64,000 nt of DNA, taken from contig CP081303.1 of assembly GCA_019720755.1 (NCBI GenBank), positions 3,673,501 through 3,737,500 of the forward strand, in the 5' to 3' direction. Within the stretch, counting starts at the first letter, position 1; the number at the start of each line of letters is the position of its first letter. The notes under the pieces were generated by a model. That model had not been told where the DNA came from and did no database searches. It was given only the letters and a program-made list of their open reading frames with translations. Origin of the DNA: Prolixibacteraceae bacterium (GTDB lineage: Bacteria; Bacteroidota; Bacteroidia; Bacteroidales; Prolixibacteraceae). A program made the position numbers and the translations under genes. Positions 46,153 through 55,588 of this stretch are shown here, piece after piece.

Positions 46153-46802
46153 CTATTTGAAGTCATAAACCAAACCAATATTGATTTGGTGCTTCGTGGT
46201 CTCTACAATATAGTTTGGGTTCGCAATTTCAATAGGTTTTGGTATATATTTATACCCTAATGAGATATAGCCATTCTTCATTACCTTAATTTTTGTACCA
46301 AGCTCTACCGAATAGGTGATATTTCTTAAATTCTTAAGATCGTCTTTTGTATATAGGGGTCTTCTTACTTCAAAATAGGTATTACTATCTGTCAAAGAAG
46401 CATCCAATGAGAAACCACCATAAAATTGAACTCTCTGGTTCATTGTCCATAGAAGGTGTACTGGAATATTAAACGTCTGCACACTATTTGCCGAAATTCC
46501 TGTAAAGTCAAAAGGTCGAAAATCAGTATATGTATCTCATAATTTTCCTCATAAGTACGAGCAATATTGTATCCAACCCCTTCACGAAGTGTTAGCTTCT
46601 CACTCAATACTTGATTGAAATAGAGTCTAAAATAGAAGCCTGGGCACAATTTGGTGTCGAAGTTATTATCTCCAGAAAATTGTGGATCGGAAAGATCAAG
46701 AGTCGTACCACTTTCGATAGATACAAAGGTTTTATCGTCTTGTGCAGACACTTGATCCAACATCGAGACACATAATAAAGCAATCCATAATACCTTTTTC
46801 AT
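46153..46802 (-). pseudogene. Outer-membrane beta-barrel gene with a frameshift
   Basis: Two overlapping frames make one interrupted gene. The 5' part (from 46802) encodes a signal peptide MKKVLWIALLCVSMLDQVSAQ and barrel strands up to YEENYEIH. The 3' part, in another frame, continues with TYTDFRPFDFTGISANSVQTFNIP and ends QINIGLVYDFK, a typical barrel end. The total of 650 bases is one short of a multiple of three, so a single base is missing around 46525-46540. The product would be a ~216-residue porin-like barrel. It may be a true pseudogene or a sequencing error; neighbours do not tell. Confidence 0.7.
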
Positions 46803-47031
46803 AACTAAAATGATTTAAAGAATCTTATTAAATTCATCACGAAAGGGGATCCTCATCTCTAGAGAAAAAGCAAGATGTAATTAAAGTGATTTTTCTAAAC
46901 TTATAGGATCATCATGATGGGTTTAATATGATATTTGTCTATTTTTAGGTTATTGTTATTTACACCACAAACGCAATGTATTTAAACAATATATTACACT
47001 ATTTAACTTATATTTAAGTCACATTTAACTT
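46803..47031. other. Divergent intergenic region
   Basis: AT-rich, no gene. It holds the direct repeat ATTTAACTTA just before the comB-like start (about 47000-47030). No clear promoter. Confidence 0.5.
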
Positions 47032-47721
47032 ATGCAAATAAACATTCTACAAGGATTTGATGGAGCAAAAAAAGCAGAAGGACTCGCAGTAATTATTGAT
47101 GTATTCAGAGCATTCTCCTTCGCATGTTATGCCGCAAACAATGGGGCTAAAAGAATCTATCCAATTGATAAGTTAACGCTAGTGGACCAACTCTATAAAG
47201 AGATACCCAATGCCATAAGATGTGGAGAGAGGCATGAGAAGAAGGTTCCTCATTTTGAATTTGGAAACTCTCCGACCCATATTGAAAAGGAAGATTTTAC
47301 TGGCAAAACCATACTTCATAGCACAAGCTCCGGGACACAAGGTATCTATCTTAGCACAAATGCTTCGGAAAAAATCACAGGATCGTTTGTAAATGCGGAT
47401 GCAGTTATTCAATATATAAAGACAAAAGAGCCAACTACAGTGTCTCTCGTATGTATGGGATACGAAGGGACATCTGAAGCAGATGAAGACACCTTTTTTG
47501 CGGAGTATATCAAAGCAAAATTAGAAGGGACAGAACCGGATTTCGAAGAGATGGTTGAAAAGTTAAGAGTGGGGTCTGGTAAAAGACTTTTAGATCCAAT
47601 AAAACAGTCATACTCTCCAAAAAGAGACTTTGATCTCTGTTTGTCTTTGAATCGTTTTCCATTCATATTAAAAGCAAAAAAGGATAGCAAAGGGTATTAT
47701 TTGGAGAAAATCGAGATATAG
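47032..47721 (+). CDS. 2-phosphosulfolactate phosphatase (ComB family)
   Basis: This 229-residue protein matches the ComB family, which dephosphorylates 2-phosphosulfolactate to sulfolactate. In methanogens this serves coenzyme M synthesis; the bacterial role is unclear and may be sulfolactate or sulfonate metabolism. Family features are AVIIDVFRAFSFACYAANNGA near the start, the middle TILHSTSSGTQG and the late Cys/Glu-rich CMGYEGTSEADEDTFFA. Length fits. It is followed 39 bases later by a PatB/MalY-type enzyme, suggesting a sulfur-related pair. The family call is firm, the substrate is inferred. Confidence 0.85.
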   Translation: MQINILQGFDGAKKAEGLAVIIDVFRAFSFACYAANNGAKRIYPIDKLTLVDQLYKEIPNAIRCGERHEKKVPHFEFGNSPTHIEKEDFTGKTILHSTSSGTQGIYLSTNASEKITGSFVNADAVIQYIKTKEPTTVSLVCMGYEGTSEADEDTFFAEYIKAKLEGTEPDFEEMVEKLRVGSGKRLLDPIKQSYSPKRDFDLCLSLNRFPFILKAKKDSKGYYLEKIEI

Positions 47722-47760
47722 ATTCATTTCGCATGAAGAGAAACCAAAATTTGACATATC

Positions 47761-48936
47761 ATGAGTAATATTGAGTACAACTTTGATAGCATTATTGATA
47801 GGAAAAACACCAACTGTTTAAAGTATGATGCACTGAACCAATTCTTTGGTGAAGATAACCTTCAACCTTTTTGGGTGGCTGATACTGACTTTGAGACTCC
47901 AAATTTTATTATTGATAAAATTAAAGAGAGACTAGAACATCCGGCTTTGGGATATACTTTTAAGCCTGATAATTTCTTCCAAACAATCACAGATTGGCAA
48001 AAAAGACAGCATCAGTGGGAGATAGAAAATTCTTGGATAAGTACAACTCCTGGGGTAGTTTCTGGAATTGCGAGTTCTATTCTAGCCTTCACAGAGAAGC
48101 AAGATAAGATTATCATCAATACACCAGTATATTACCCATTCTATGCAACCATCGAAGGGTTGGAGCGTACCATACTTAGAAACCCATTAAAGTTACAAGA
48201 CAACCGATATCAAATAGATATAGAACATTTCGAACAGTTGGCACAAGAGGGGGCTAAAATGTTCGTCCTTTGCAATCCTCATAATCCAGGTGGTACAGTA
48301 TGGAGTAAAAAGGAGCTACAAGCTATAGGAGATATTTGTGTTCGCCATAATATTATTATCGTTTCTGATGAGATCCATTCTGATCTTATCCTAGGAGAGA
48401 GAAAACATACTCCTATCGCTTCTATTAGTAAGAAGATCTCAGATAAAACGATCACATTAATGGCGCCAAGCAAAACCTTTAATATTGCAGGACTGGCAAC
48501 CTCTTTTGTGATATGTAGCAATAGAAAAATTCGTACAACACTCGACAGAACAATCTATGCGGTCCATATACATGGAGGCAACTTATTGGGTAATATTGCT
48601 TGTGAGGCAGCCTATGAATATGGAGAAGAGTGGGTAGGAAAACTTATTGATTACTTGGCTTCAAATTGTGAACTAGCAATTCAATTCCTTAAACAAGAGT
48701 TGCCAGAATTGAAGATTATGAAACCAGATGCAACCTATCTTCTGTGGATCGATTTTAATGCCTACGGAGATGAAAAAGAGATGGAAAAGAGATTAAAAGA
48801 GATAGCAAAAGTGGCCTTAAACAAAGGAAGTAGCTTCGGGGAAGAGGGAAAAGGATATTTCCGCTTTAATTTCGGTTGCCCTAGAGAGGTCATGATAGAG
48901 GGTTTGAATAAGATCGTCTCAGCATTTAAAAACTAA
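47761..48936 (+). CDS. PLP-dependent C-S lyase, PatB/MalY family
   Basis: This 391-residue fold-type I aminotransferase-like enzyme belongs to the PatB/MalY family, which includes cystathionine beta-lyases releasing a thiol, pyruvate and ammonia. The N-terminal stretch TNCLKYDAL with PFWVADTDFETP is characteristic. The PLP-binding lysine sits in LMAPSKTFNIAGL near residue 240, preceded by SDEIHSDLI. It is in one direction with the comB-like gene, with a 39-base gap and a shared terminator after it. It may supply or remove sulfur for the same pathway, which is inferred. Confidence 0.92.
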   Translation: MSNIEYNFDSIIDRKNTNCLKYDALNQFFGEDNLQPFWVADTDFETPNFIIDKIKERLEHPALGYTFKPDNFFQTITDWQKRQHQWEIENSWISTTPGVVSGIASSILAFTEKQDKIIINTPVYYPFYATIEGLERTILRNPLKLQDNRYQIDIEHFEQLAQEGAKMFVLCNPHNPGGTVWSKKELQAIGDICVRHNIIIVSDEIHSDLILGERKHTPIASISKKISDKTITLMAPSKTFNIAGLATSFVICSNRKIRTTLDRTIYAVHIHGGNLLGNIACEAAYEYGEEWVGKLIDYLASNCELAIQFLKQELPELKIMKPDATYLLWIDFNAYGDEKEMEKRLKEIAKVALNKGSSFGEEGKGYFRFNFGCPREVMIEGLNKIVSAFKN

Positions 48937-48943
48937 GAATACA

Positions 48944-48977
48944 AAAAAGGATCGTTTTTTGAAACGATCCTTTTCTA
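48944..48977 (+). terminator. Terminator between convergent patB-like and polyprenyl synthase genes
   Basis: AAAAGGATCGTTT pairs with AAACGATCCTTTT around TTTG. It serves the plus-strand lyase gene, and probably the opposite gene too. Confidence 0.85.
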
Positions 48978-48997
48978 TATCTATTCGACTCTTAACT

Positions 48998-49981
48998 CTA
49001 TACATTTCGTTTGAATAGAGATATTGCAACTGTTCTTAAGGGCTGTTTGCGTGCCACAGAGACAGAGATTGCATCCAAACTTTCTAATGCTTCATCAAAA
49101 TACTCCTGCTGGAGTGTTTCAGCCTGCTCTCTGACCCCCACACTATTGTAGATAGAGGTTACGGATGATATCTTTTCTTCTTTATTAAAAATCTCTTTTG
49201 ATAACCAATGTTCCAATAGTTTACCATCCACTTTTGAGGCACTCTTTTGAGCAAGTAGCATCAGAATGGTTTTTTTGTTTGAAACAATATCTCCCCCAAT
49301 CTGTTTTCCAAAAGTTTCTGCATCTCCATATACATCTAGTATATCATCCTGAATCTGAAAACTAATGCCAACTTTTAATCCAAATTGATAAATAAGATCT
49401 GCATCTTCATTATTGGCTCCAGCAATGATTGCACCTATCTTTAAAGAGGCTGCGAGTAATACTGCTGTTTTTAGCTTGATCATCTCCAGATACTCCTCAA
49501 TAGCAACAAAATCACGGGTTTCAAACTCTATATCATATTGCTGGCCTTCACAAACCTCGAGAGCTGTTTGTGTGAACACTTGCTGTACTTTTGCTTGAAG
49601 CACAGCATCAAGCCCCTCCAATTTTTTATAAGCATAAATCATCATGGCATCTCCAGAGAGGATTGCCGTGTTCGCATCATACTTACGGTGTACTGTCTCT
49701 TTTCCTCTACGAAGATCAGCTCCATCCATAATGTCATCATGAAGGAGTGTGAAATTATGAAAAACCTCCACTGCCATAGCAGCATCTAAACCAATATTCG
49801 TTACTTCTGAAAACATCTCCATTGCCATCAACAAAAGTCGTGGACGAAATCGTTTTCCTCCATTGCTCAGAGCATAAGCAATTGGTGCATAAAGACCATT
49901 GGGACTCATATTATTTAAGAAGTCAACCTCTTCTTGAATTCGCTTCTCAATAGCAATTTGAATGTTATCATTTTTCTTCAT
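48998..49981 (-). CDS. Polyprenyl diphosphate synthase
   Basis: This 327-residue all-alpha enzyme makes linear isoprenyl diphosphates from IPP. The first Asp-rich motif is LLHDDIMD near residue 85, with Phe five residues before it, and the second is QIQDDILD near 210. The GKRFRPRLLL block before the first motif and the FQ before the second are also present. A bulky residue at that position often limits the chain to C15-C20, but quinone or carrier lengths cannot be excluded. The start lies 22 bases after the stop-side of the MMPL exporter gene upstream on the same strand, so the two may share a transcript. Confidence 0.92.
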   Translation of the reverse strand: MKKNDNIQIAIEKRIQEEVDFLNNMSPNGLYAPIAYALSNGGKRFRPRLLLMAMEMFSEVTNIGLDAAMAVEVFHNFTLLHDDIMDGADLRRGKETVHRKYDANTAILSGDAMMIYAYKKLEGLDAVLQAKVQQVFTQTALEVCEGQQYDIEFETRDFVAIEEYLEMIKLKTAVLLAASLKIGAIIAGANNEDADLIYQFGLKVGISFQIQDDILDVYGDAETFGKQIGGDIVSNKKTILMLLAQKSASKVDGKLLEHWLSKEIFNKEEKISSVTSIYNSVGVREQAETLQQEYFDEALESLDAISVSVARKQPLRTVAISLFKRNV

Positions 49982-50002
49982 AACGAATTAGTTTTTCAAT
50001 TG

Positions 50003-52408
50003 TTACTCCTTTTTATCCTCATCATTATCCACCTTTTTGATCTCTAAAAGATCTACTTCAATATCCATCTCTTCATCAAAAATATCCAATAGAGGTTCAT
50101 CAAAGTACTTTGTTGTAGCGAAAGACTGAAGTCCCATCAAAAGGCAAGGTAGTAGTATTAAGTTTGAGAAAAGCGCCACCAATAGGGTTAAAGATACGAG
50201 TATACCAAGAGCAACTGTTCCTCCAAAACTTGAAAAGCTGAAAATACCAAAGCCAAAGAACAACACCAAAGAGGTGTATATCATACTTACACCAGTCTCT
50301 CGCAATGCTAATATAACAGATTGCCCTATGTTCCAGTTCGTATATTTAAGTTCTTGACGATATTTTGCCAAGAAGTGAATGGTATCATCGACGGATATTC
50401 CAAAGGCAATACTAAAGACAAGAATCGTTGAAGCCTTGATCGGAATACCAAAATACCCCATAATGGCAGCGGTTACGATCAATGGAATCATATTCGGAAT
50501 CAAGGATAAGAACACCATTCTTCTACTATTAAACATCAATGCCATAAAGATCGATATCAGAAGAATAGCAAGTCCTAATGATTGAAATAGACTTCGTACT
50601 AGATATTGTGTTCCTTTGGTAAATACAACACTAGAGCCTGTAATAGTCACATCATACTTCTCTTTTGGAAAATATTTTGTTGCCATGGTATCCACCATAT
50701 TCTCTAGTTCTACCATACGATCTGTCCCGATATCCTTTACACGAAAACTGACACGAGCCTTAGTACGAGACTCATCCATGAAAGCATGTATCTTTGATGC
50801 ATCACCACCACCACTACTAGCATAATTGAGAATAAAGGTACGTTCATAATTACTCGGAAGACGATAGAACTTCTCATTACCCTTGTAGTATGCCTGCTTG
50901 GCAAATTTTAATAATGGTACAATAGAGACTGGATCTGACAACTCAGACATCTCGGAAAGTTCGTTTTCGAATTTGTCCATCTTAGATAAGGTGGAACTCG
51001 TTAGAATACCTCCTTTTTTCTTCGATTCAATAGAGATCTCCAAAGGCATCAATCCTTTAAAGTTAGATTCAAAGAACTTTAAGTCAACATAAATAGGGTT
51101 ATCAGTTTGAATATCATCTACCATATATCCCGTACTTTTCATCTTAGATATTCCAAATATCCCCACTGCAATGATAACCAATGCAGCAATATAGACTTGT
51201 TTACGGTAGTTCAATGTGATAATGACCAAACGATCAATCACCCCATTCATAGCACGTCTATCGAGATGACGAGTATCTTTAGGACGAGGAGGAGCCATAA
51301 AACTAAACCCTACTGGAATTACAATCAGAGAGATCATAAAAATAGAAAGGATGTTGATGGAGGCCACCAAACCGAACTCTTTAAGTATGTCTGAAGATGT
51401 AACCAAGAAAGTTGCAAAACCAGAAGCGGTCGTGATATTTGTTAGTAGAGTGGCATTACCAATCTTTATAATAGTACGTTGAAGTGCCTTGATCTTATTT
51501 CCATGACTAATATACTCATTATGGTATTTATTGATCAAGAATATACAGTTTGGAACCCCAATTACAATTAGAAGCGGGGGGATCATTCCTGTTAGTAAGG
51601 TGATTTTATATCCTAACAGAGTCATCGTCCCTACAGTCCATATAACTCCTGTTGTTACAACAAGAAGTGGAAAAACAACTTGGCGAAGCGTCTTAAAGAA
51701 GATAAAAAGAATCAATACAACGACCGCCAATGCAAAAAGAATAAATAGAAAGAACTCTTTCTTTATCTGTTGAGAAGTCATTACTCGAATATAAGGCATT
51801 CCCGAATAGCGTACCTTATTTTTAGTAGAAAGTTCGTATTGATGGCATACATTTACAATATCGTCTACCATCACTTCTCGCTTGGGAGAAGCCATAACAG
51901 ACTTGTCCACTGTAATCGCAAGCATGTATACTTGGGAAGAATCATTATATAGTTGTCCTCTAAAGAATGGTAAGGACTTTGCAATGTGTGCTAAAGAGTC
52001 AATTTGTTTTTGTGAACCAAGAACTTCAGGAAACACTTTCTTTACTTCAAAAGTCTTCTTCTTGATATTTTTATGTAGCGTGTAGATATCACCCATCGAA
52101 AGAGTCCCTAATACACCAGGTACTTCCTGTAAGCTATCACACATTAAACGCCATCTTTCTAGATGTTGCTTTTCAAAAAAAGTCGAGTCTTGGACTCCAA
52201 CAACAATCACATCAGAACCAGCCCCAAAAGTCTCAATGAATTGTTGGTTCTCTTGATATACAGTGTCAGATTCAGGAAGAAGTGCAGCATATTCATATGA
52301 TAATTGAATATTCCGCCCTTGGTAGCCCATGAAAGCAGTTATTATTACAAGTAATACCGATAGAAATACTCGGTTCTTCAAGATAAATCGGGCAATTCTT
52401 TTCCACAT
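50003..52408 (-). CDS. RND/MMPL-family exporter
   Basis: This 801-residue inner-membrane protein has the RND layout in a short form: TM1, a periplasmic loop, five TM, a central cytoplasmic link, TM7, a second loop and five TM. The sterol-sensing-like stretches VLILFIFFKTLRQVVFPLLVV and GISVDDTIHFLAKYRQE match MMPL proteins, often exporters of lipids or hopanoids. Such proteins in Bacteroidota are commonly annotated as 'MMPL family transporter'. The C-terminal tail is acidic. It precedes the polyprenyl synthase gene on the same strand, so a lipid-related function fits, but the cargo is not known. Confidence 0.87.
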   Translation of the reverse strand: MWKRIARFILKNRVFLSVLLVIITAFMGYQGRNIQLSYEYAALLPESDTVYQENQQFIETFGAGSDVIVVGVQDSTFFEKQHLERWRLMCDSLQEVPGVLGTLSMGDIYTLHKNIKKKTFEVKKVFPEVLGSQKQIDSLAHIAKSLPFFRGQLYNDSSQVYMLAITVDKSVMASPKREVMVDDIVNVCHQYELSTKNKVRYSGMPYIRVMTSQQIKKEFFLFILFALAVVVLILFIFFKTLRQVVFPLLVVTTGVIWTVGTMTLLGYKITLLTGMIPPLLIVIGVPNCIFLINKYHNEYISHGNKIKALQRTIIKIGNATLLTNITTASGFATFLVTSSDILKEFGLVASINILSIFMISLIVIPVGFSFMAPPRPKDTRHLDRRAMNGVIDRLVIITLNYRKQVYIAALVIIAVGIFGISKMKSTGYMVDDIQTDNPIYVDLKFFESNFKGLMPLEISIESKKKGGILTSSTLSKMDKFENELSEMSELSDPVSIVPLLKFAKQAYYKGNEKFYRLPSNYERTFILNYASSGGGDASKIHAFMDESRTKARVSFRVKDIGTDRMVELENMVDTMATKYFPKEKYDVTITGSSVVFTKGTQYLVRSLFQSLGLAILLISIFMALMFNSRRMVFLSLIPNMIPLIVTAAIMGYFGIPIKASTILVFSIAFGISVDDTIHFLAKYRQELKYTNWNIGQSVILALRETGVSMIYTSLVLFFGFGIFSFSSFGGTVALGILVSLTLLVALFSNLILLPCLLMGLQSFATTKYFDEPLLDIFDEEMDIEVDLLEIKKVDNDEDKKE

Positions 52409-52601
52409 AATTATTTCGTAAATATTGGGCCTAAAATTACTTATTTTTTAATGAGAATAAAATTTATTACACTCTCTGAGTAAACTATCTTGAAAATGAC
52501 TTAGCATTTAAATAAACATATATGTTAAGACTATCTGAAGTTAACATTATGATTTAATAAATTTTTCAATTTCTAAAGTGATAAAAAGTATAATTTTACT
52601 A

Positions 52602-52630
52602 TTGTATTGTTTATAATAAATTTACATTTG
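52602..52630 (+). promoter_or_regulatory. Promoter of the Na/Pi cotransporter gene
   Basis: TTG at 52602-52604 (-33) and TACATTTG at 52623-52630 (-7) are separated by 18 bases. The transcript would begin before the ATG at 52667, which supports that start over an earlier frame opening at 52607. Confidence 0.55.
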
Positions 52631-52666
52631 CGATCGAGAAATAATATAGTAGAAAACATTATCACA

Positions 52667-54379
52667 ATGAATTACGGACTATTAGAAGTAATGACGCTCA
52701 TTGGATCACTTGGTCTTTTCCTTTACGGGATGAAATTGATGAGCGAGTCACTACAAAAGGTCGCAGGTAACAAGATGCGTGACATCCTTGCCTCTATGAC
52801 ATCTAATCGAGTAAAAGGAGTTTTGACAGGAATTCTGATTACTTCATTAGTACAATCATCCTCTGCTACAACTGTTATGGTCGTTAGTTTTGTAAATGCA
52901 GGACTATTAACTTTAAAACAGTCTATCGGAGTCATTATGGGGGCAAACATTGGTACCACTGTGACTGCTTGGATTATCTCTTTCTTGGGATTTAAAGTCA
53001 GTATGAGTACAATTTCACTTCCTCTTATTGCAATTGCGCTCCCACTTCTATTCTCTTCAAAGAGATCTAAAAAATCATGGGGAGAATTAATCGTTGGATT
53101 TTCACTTCTGTTTATCGGACTCGACTTTCTGAAAGGTTCTGTTCCAGATATCAAGTCGAATCCACAGATGCTTGAATTTCTGAAAGATTTTAACAACCCA
53201 ACCATGATGTCGATAGCATTGTTTATGCTTATCGGTACCGTGCTGACAATTCTTATTCAATCATCTAGTGCTGCAATGGCATTAACTCTTGTCATGTGTA
53301 ATGAAGGCTGGATCTCTTTCGAGCTTTCTACTGCAATGGTTTTAGGGCAGAATATTGGAACAACTATTACTGCAAACCTTGCTGCAATGGTTGCTAATAC
53401 ATCAGCAAAACGAGCCGCACGAGCCCACCTTATTTTTAATGTTCTCGGGGTACTTTTGGCATTGATATTCTTCAATCCATCGATGCATGCTCTAGATCAT
53501 GTCATTAGATCCTTAGGAGAGATTTCACCATTCCCAAAAGCAGGGGAATCTGTAATAGCGTCTCAACATGCCATGCCAATAGCACTATCGATATACCATA
53601 CCATGTTCAATATCCTTAATACAGGATTGTTGATTTGGTTTACGAAACCTATTGCTGATTTTGTTACAAAAATAACTCCTTCTAAAGATCAAGAAGAGGA
53701 AGAGTTCCACTTGAAGCATATTAAAACAGGACTACTATCAACACCAGAAGCTTCTCTTTATGTAGCAAAACAAGAGATTGTACACTACGGAGAGATTACT
53801 CAAAAGATGTTTAAACATCTGACAAAACTGTATGGTGAAGATAAAGACAAAGCATACTCAAAAAGACTTTCTAAGATCGAGAAATATGAAGACTCTTGTG
53901 ACCAAATGGAGATTGAGATCGCTGGATTCCTGACCAAAGTAAGTGAGACTAAATTATCTCAAAGAAGTAGTGAGGTGATTAGTGCATACTATAAAGCAAT
54001 TGATAATATCGAAAGCATAGGAGACTCTTGTAACTCTATAGCAAGACATGTTGATAGAAAAAGAAGTCTGAAGTTAGAATTTCCTGAGGCAATCGAAAAA
54101 AAGCTTCATATTATGTCTAGCTACTTAAATGATGCCCTTACGATCATGGTCAAAAACCTATCTCAGGATGAGCAAGTAGATATAAAAGATGCTTTAAGTA
54201 TCGAAAGAGAAATCGATAACTATAGAAATATACTAAAATCAGATCACCTGATTAACCTTGAGAACAAAATATATGACTATCAAGTAGGTATAATATATAA
54301 TGATATTTTCTCAGAATATGAGAGAATGGGAGATTATATCATCAATGTAAGTCAAACATTGATTTCTATTAAATCGTAA
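52667..54379 (+). CDS. Na+/phosphate cotransporter family protein with PhoU-like domain
   Basis: This 570-residue protein has two Na_Pi_cotrans repeats, with QSSSATTVMVVSF near residue 60 and QSSSAAMALTLVM near 200, in eight or more TM segments. A cytoplasmic PhoU-like helical domain with long Glu/Lys-rich helices fills about residues 340-570. Related proteins (NptA/YjbB) move phosphate with sodium, some as exporters. The ATG at 52667 was preferred over a frame that would begin inside the promoter. It is flanked by divergent and convergent genes and has its own terminator. Confidence 0.92.
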   Translation: MNYGLLEVMTLIGSLGLFLYGMKLMSESLQKVAGNKMRDILASMTSNRVKGVLTGILITSLVQSSSATTVMVVSFVNAGLLTLKQSIGVIMGANIGTTVTAWIISFLGFKVSMSTISLPLIAIALPLLFSSKRSKKSWGELIVGFSLLFIGLDFLKGSVPDIKSNPQMLEFLKDFNNPTMMSIALFMLIGTVLTILIQSSSAAMALTLVMCNEGWISFELSTAMVLGQNIGTTITANLAAMVANTSAKRAARAHLIFNVLGVLLALIFFNPSMHALDHVIRSLGEISPFPKAGESVIASQHAMPIALSIYHTMFNILNTGLLIWFTKPIADFVTKITPSKDQEEEEFHLKHIKTGLLSTPEASLYVAKQEIVHYGEITQKMFKHLTKLYGEDKDKAYSKRLSKIEKYEDSCDQMEIEIAGFLTKVSETKLSQRSSEVISAYYKAIDNIESIGDSCNSIARHVDRKRSLKLEFPEAIEKKLHIMSSYLNDALTIMVKNLSQDEQVDIKDALSIEREIDNYRNILKSDHLINLENKIYDYQVGIIYNDIFSEYERMGDYIINVSQTLISIKS

Positions 54380-54401
54380 TCAGATCTCATTCTATTTAAT
54401 G

Positions 54402-54442
54402 AAACCATCTATGGTACTACAAATACCACAGATGGTTTTTTT
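54402..54442 (+). terminator. Terminator after the Na/Pi gene
   Basis: AACCATCT and AGATGGTT pair with inner TGGTA/TACCA arms, followed by TTTTTTT. Confidence 0.85.
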
Positions 54443-54799
54443 GTATCCAAGAGTTTCTAAACAGAATACTATTCCCAATATATCCACAATGAAAGATTAG
54501 GACATCTATAAAGAGATATGAAAGAAAGATATACGTTTAAATACTAAGAGAGTGGCACTACGACCATGTAATGAAGAATATGTAGTTATATTAATACCAC
54601 ATTTAAAGTGCTGTAAAATCAACTATGTGAGTTCGTAGATATGAACAAGAGAAGAGAGAGGAGAGAAGAAACATTGATCTCTTCTAGAACGCTAAAAGGG
54701 GAAGCATAATACCAGATACCCCCCCTTATGTCGATCGAAAAGTGTTCTACTTATATTTAAGTAGAATATATCCACCCCTTTCCTCAGAAAGAAGTTATA
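54443..54799. other. Gene-free intergenic region
   Basis: No gene, repeat or structured element was recognised in about 350 bases. It may hold promoter remnants only. Confidence 0.5.
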
Positions 54800-55216
54800 T
54801 TACTTTGCATTGGTATTCTTACTCTGTACTGGAGCTTTCTCAGAAGACATTTTACAATTTCCTGTAAATACTGCTCCTGGTTCTACGGATAACTTAGACA
54901 TATGAATTTCTCCATATACCTTAGCAGTTTTTTGTAAACTTACGAGTTCAGTAGCGACAACAGTTCCTTCTACAAGACCTGAAATATCAGCAACTTTACA
55001 CTCAACACGTCCTTTTACTTTTGCATTACCACCTAATACGACTTTGCCTTTAGAAACAAGGTTTCCCTCTAAGGTTCCATCAAATCTGATATCCCCGATA
55101 GATTCTATATCACCAACAATCTTTGTGTCTGGAGTCAAGGTATTCAAAGCAGCACTATCAAATTGATTACTCTTTGCCATTGTACTTGTATTTTTTGTTT
55201 TTGAAAATATTGCCAT
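54800..55216 (-). CDS. Bactofilin family protein
   Basis: This 138-residue protein has the right-handed beta-helix bactofilin core, with repeated hexad-like stretches KIVGDIESIGDIRFDGTLEG, GKVVLGGNAKVKGRVECKVADISG and KVYGEIHMSKLSVEPGAVF (about residues 35-120). Bactofilins form cytoskeletal filaments that guide cell shape and peptidoglycan enzymes. The ATG at 55216 (MAIFSKTKN) was preferred over a TTG four codons earlier. Flanks are low-complexity and it stands alone. Partners cannot be told from the sequence. Confidence 0.9.
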   Translation of the reverse strand: MAIFSKTKNTSTMAKSNQFDSAALNTLTPDTKIVGDIESIGDIRFDGTLEGNLVSKGKVVLGGNAKVKGRVECKVADISGLVEGTVVATELVSLQKTAKVYGEIHMSKLSVEPGAVFTGNCKMSSEKAPVQSKNTNAK

Positions 55217-55329
55217 AGTGGGGTTCAATTTACAAAAAAGAGAGAGGACTATAAAAAAATAGGCCTAACATAATGATAAATACCTTAGTTAAATTATGAG
55301 AATTTATGGTTTTACTTAAAAAAAAAGCA

Positions 55330-55358
55330 AAAAAAAAATCCCAAAGAGGGATTTTTTT
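55330..55358 (-). terminator. Terminator after rpmF
   Basis: On the minus strand AAATCCC pairs with GGGATTT around a five-base loop, followed by a long T-run (the A-run on the plus strand). It ends the yceD-rpmF transcript. Confidence 0.75.
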
Positions 55359-55391
55359 CTTTCAATCAAAGAAAGAAAAGTCTCTTTCTTA

Positions 55392-55577
55392 TTAGATCGC
55401 CATATCTTTTTCAATTGCTAACTTTCCGCGATAGTGACCACACTCTCCACATACAGTGTGATACTTCACAGCAGCGCCACAGTTTGAACAAGATGCGATT
55501 GTCGCAGGAGTCGCTTTATAATGCGTTCTACGCTTATCTCTCCTCGATTTTGATGTTCTGTGCTTTGGATGTGCCAT
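55392..55577 (-). CDS. rpmF: Large-subunit ribosomal protein L32
   Basis: This 61-residue basic protein has the L32 N-terminus MAHPKHRTSKSRRDKRRTH and two CxxC-type pairs, SCSNCG and CGECG, for a zinc ion. Length is typical. It lies 11 bases after the YceD-like gene, the conserved yceD-rpmF pairing found across bacteria. Confidence 0.97.
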   Translation of the reverse strand: MAHPKHRTSKSRRDKRRTHYKATPATIASCSNCGAAVKYHTVCGECGHYRGKLAIEKDMAI

Positions 55578-55588
55578 TTTTCTTAACT

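Noticed and set aside
54443..54799. Possible small RNA or tRNA in the gap after the Na/Pi gene
   Set aside because: No cloverleaf, terminator or conserved structure could be found.
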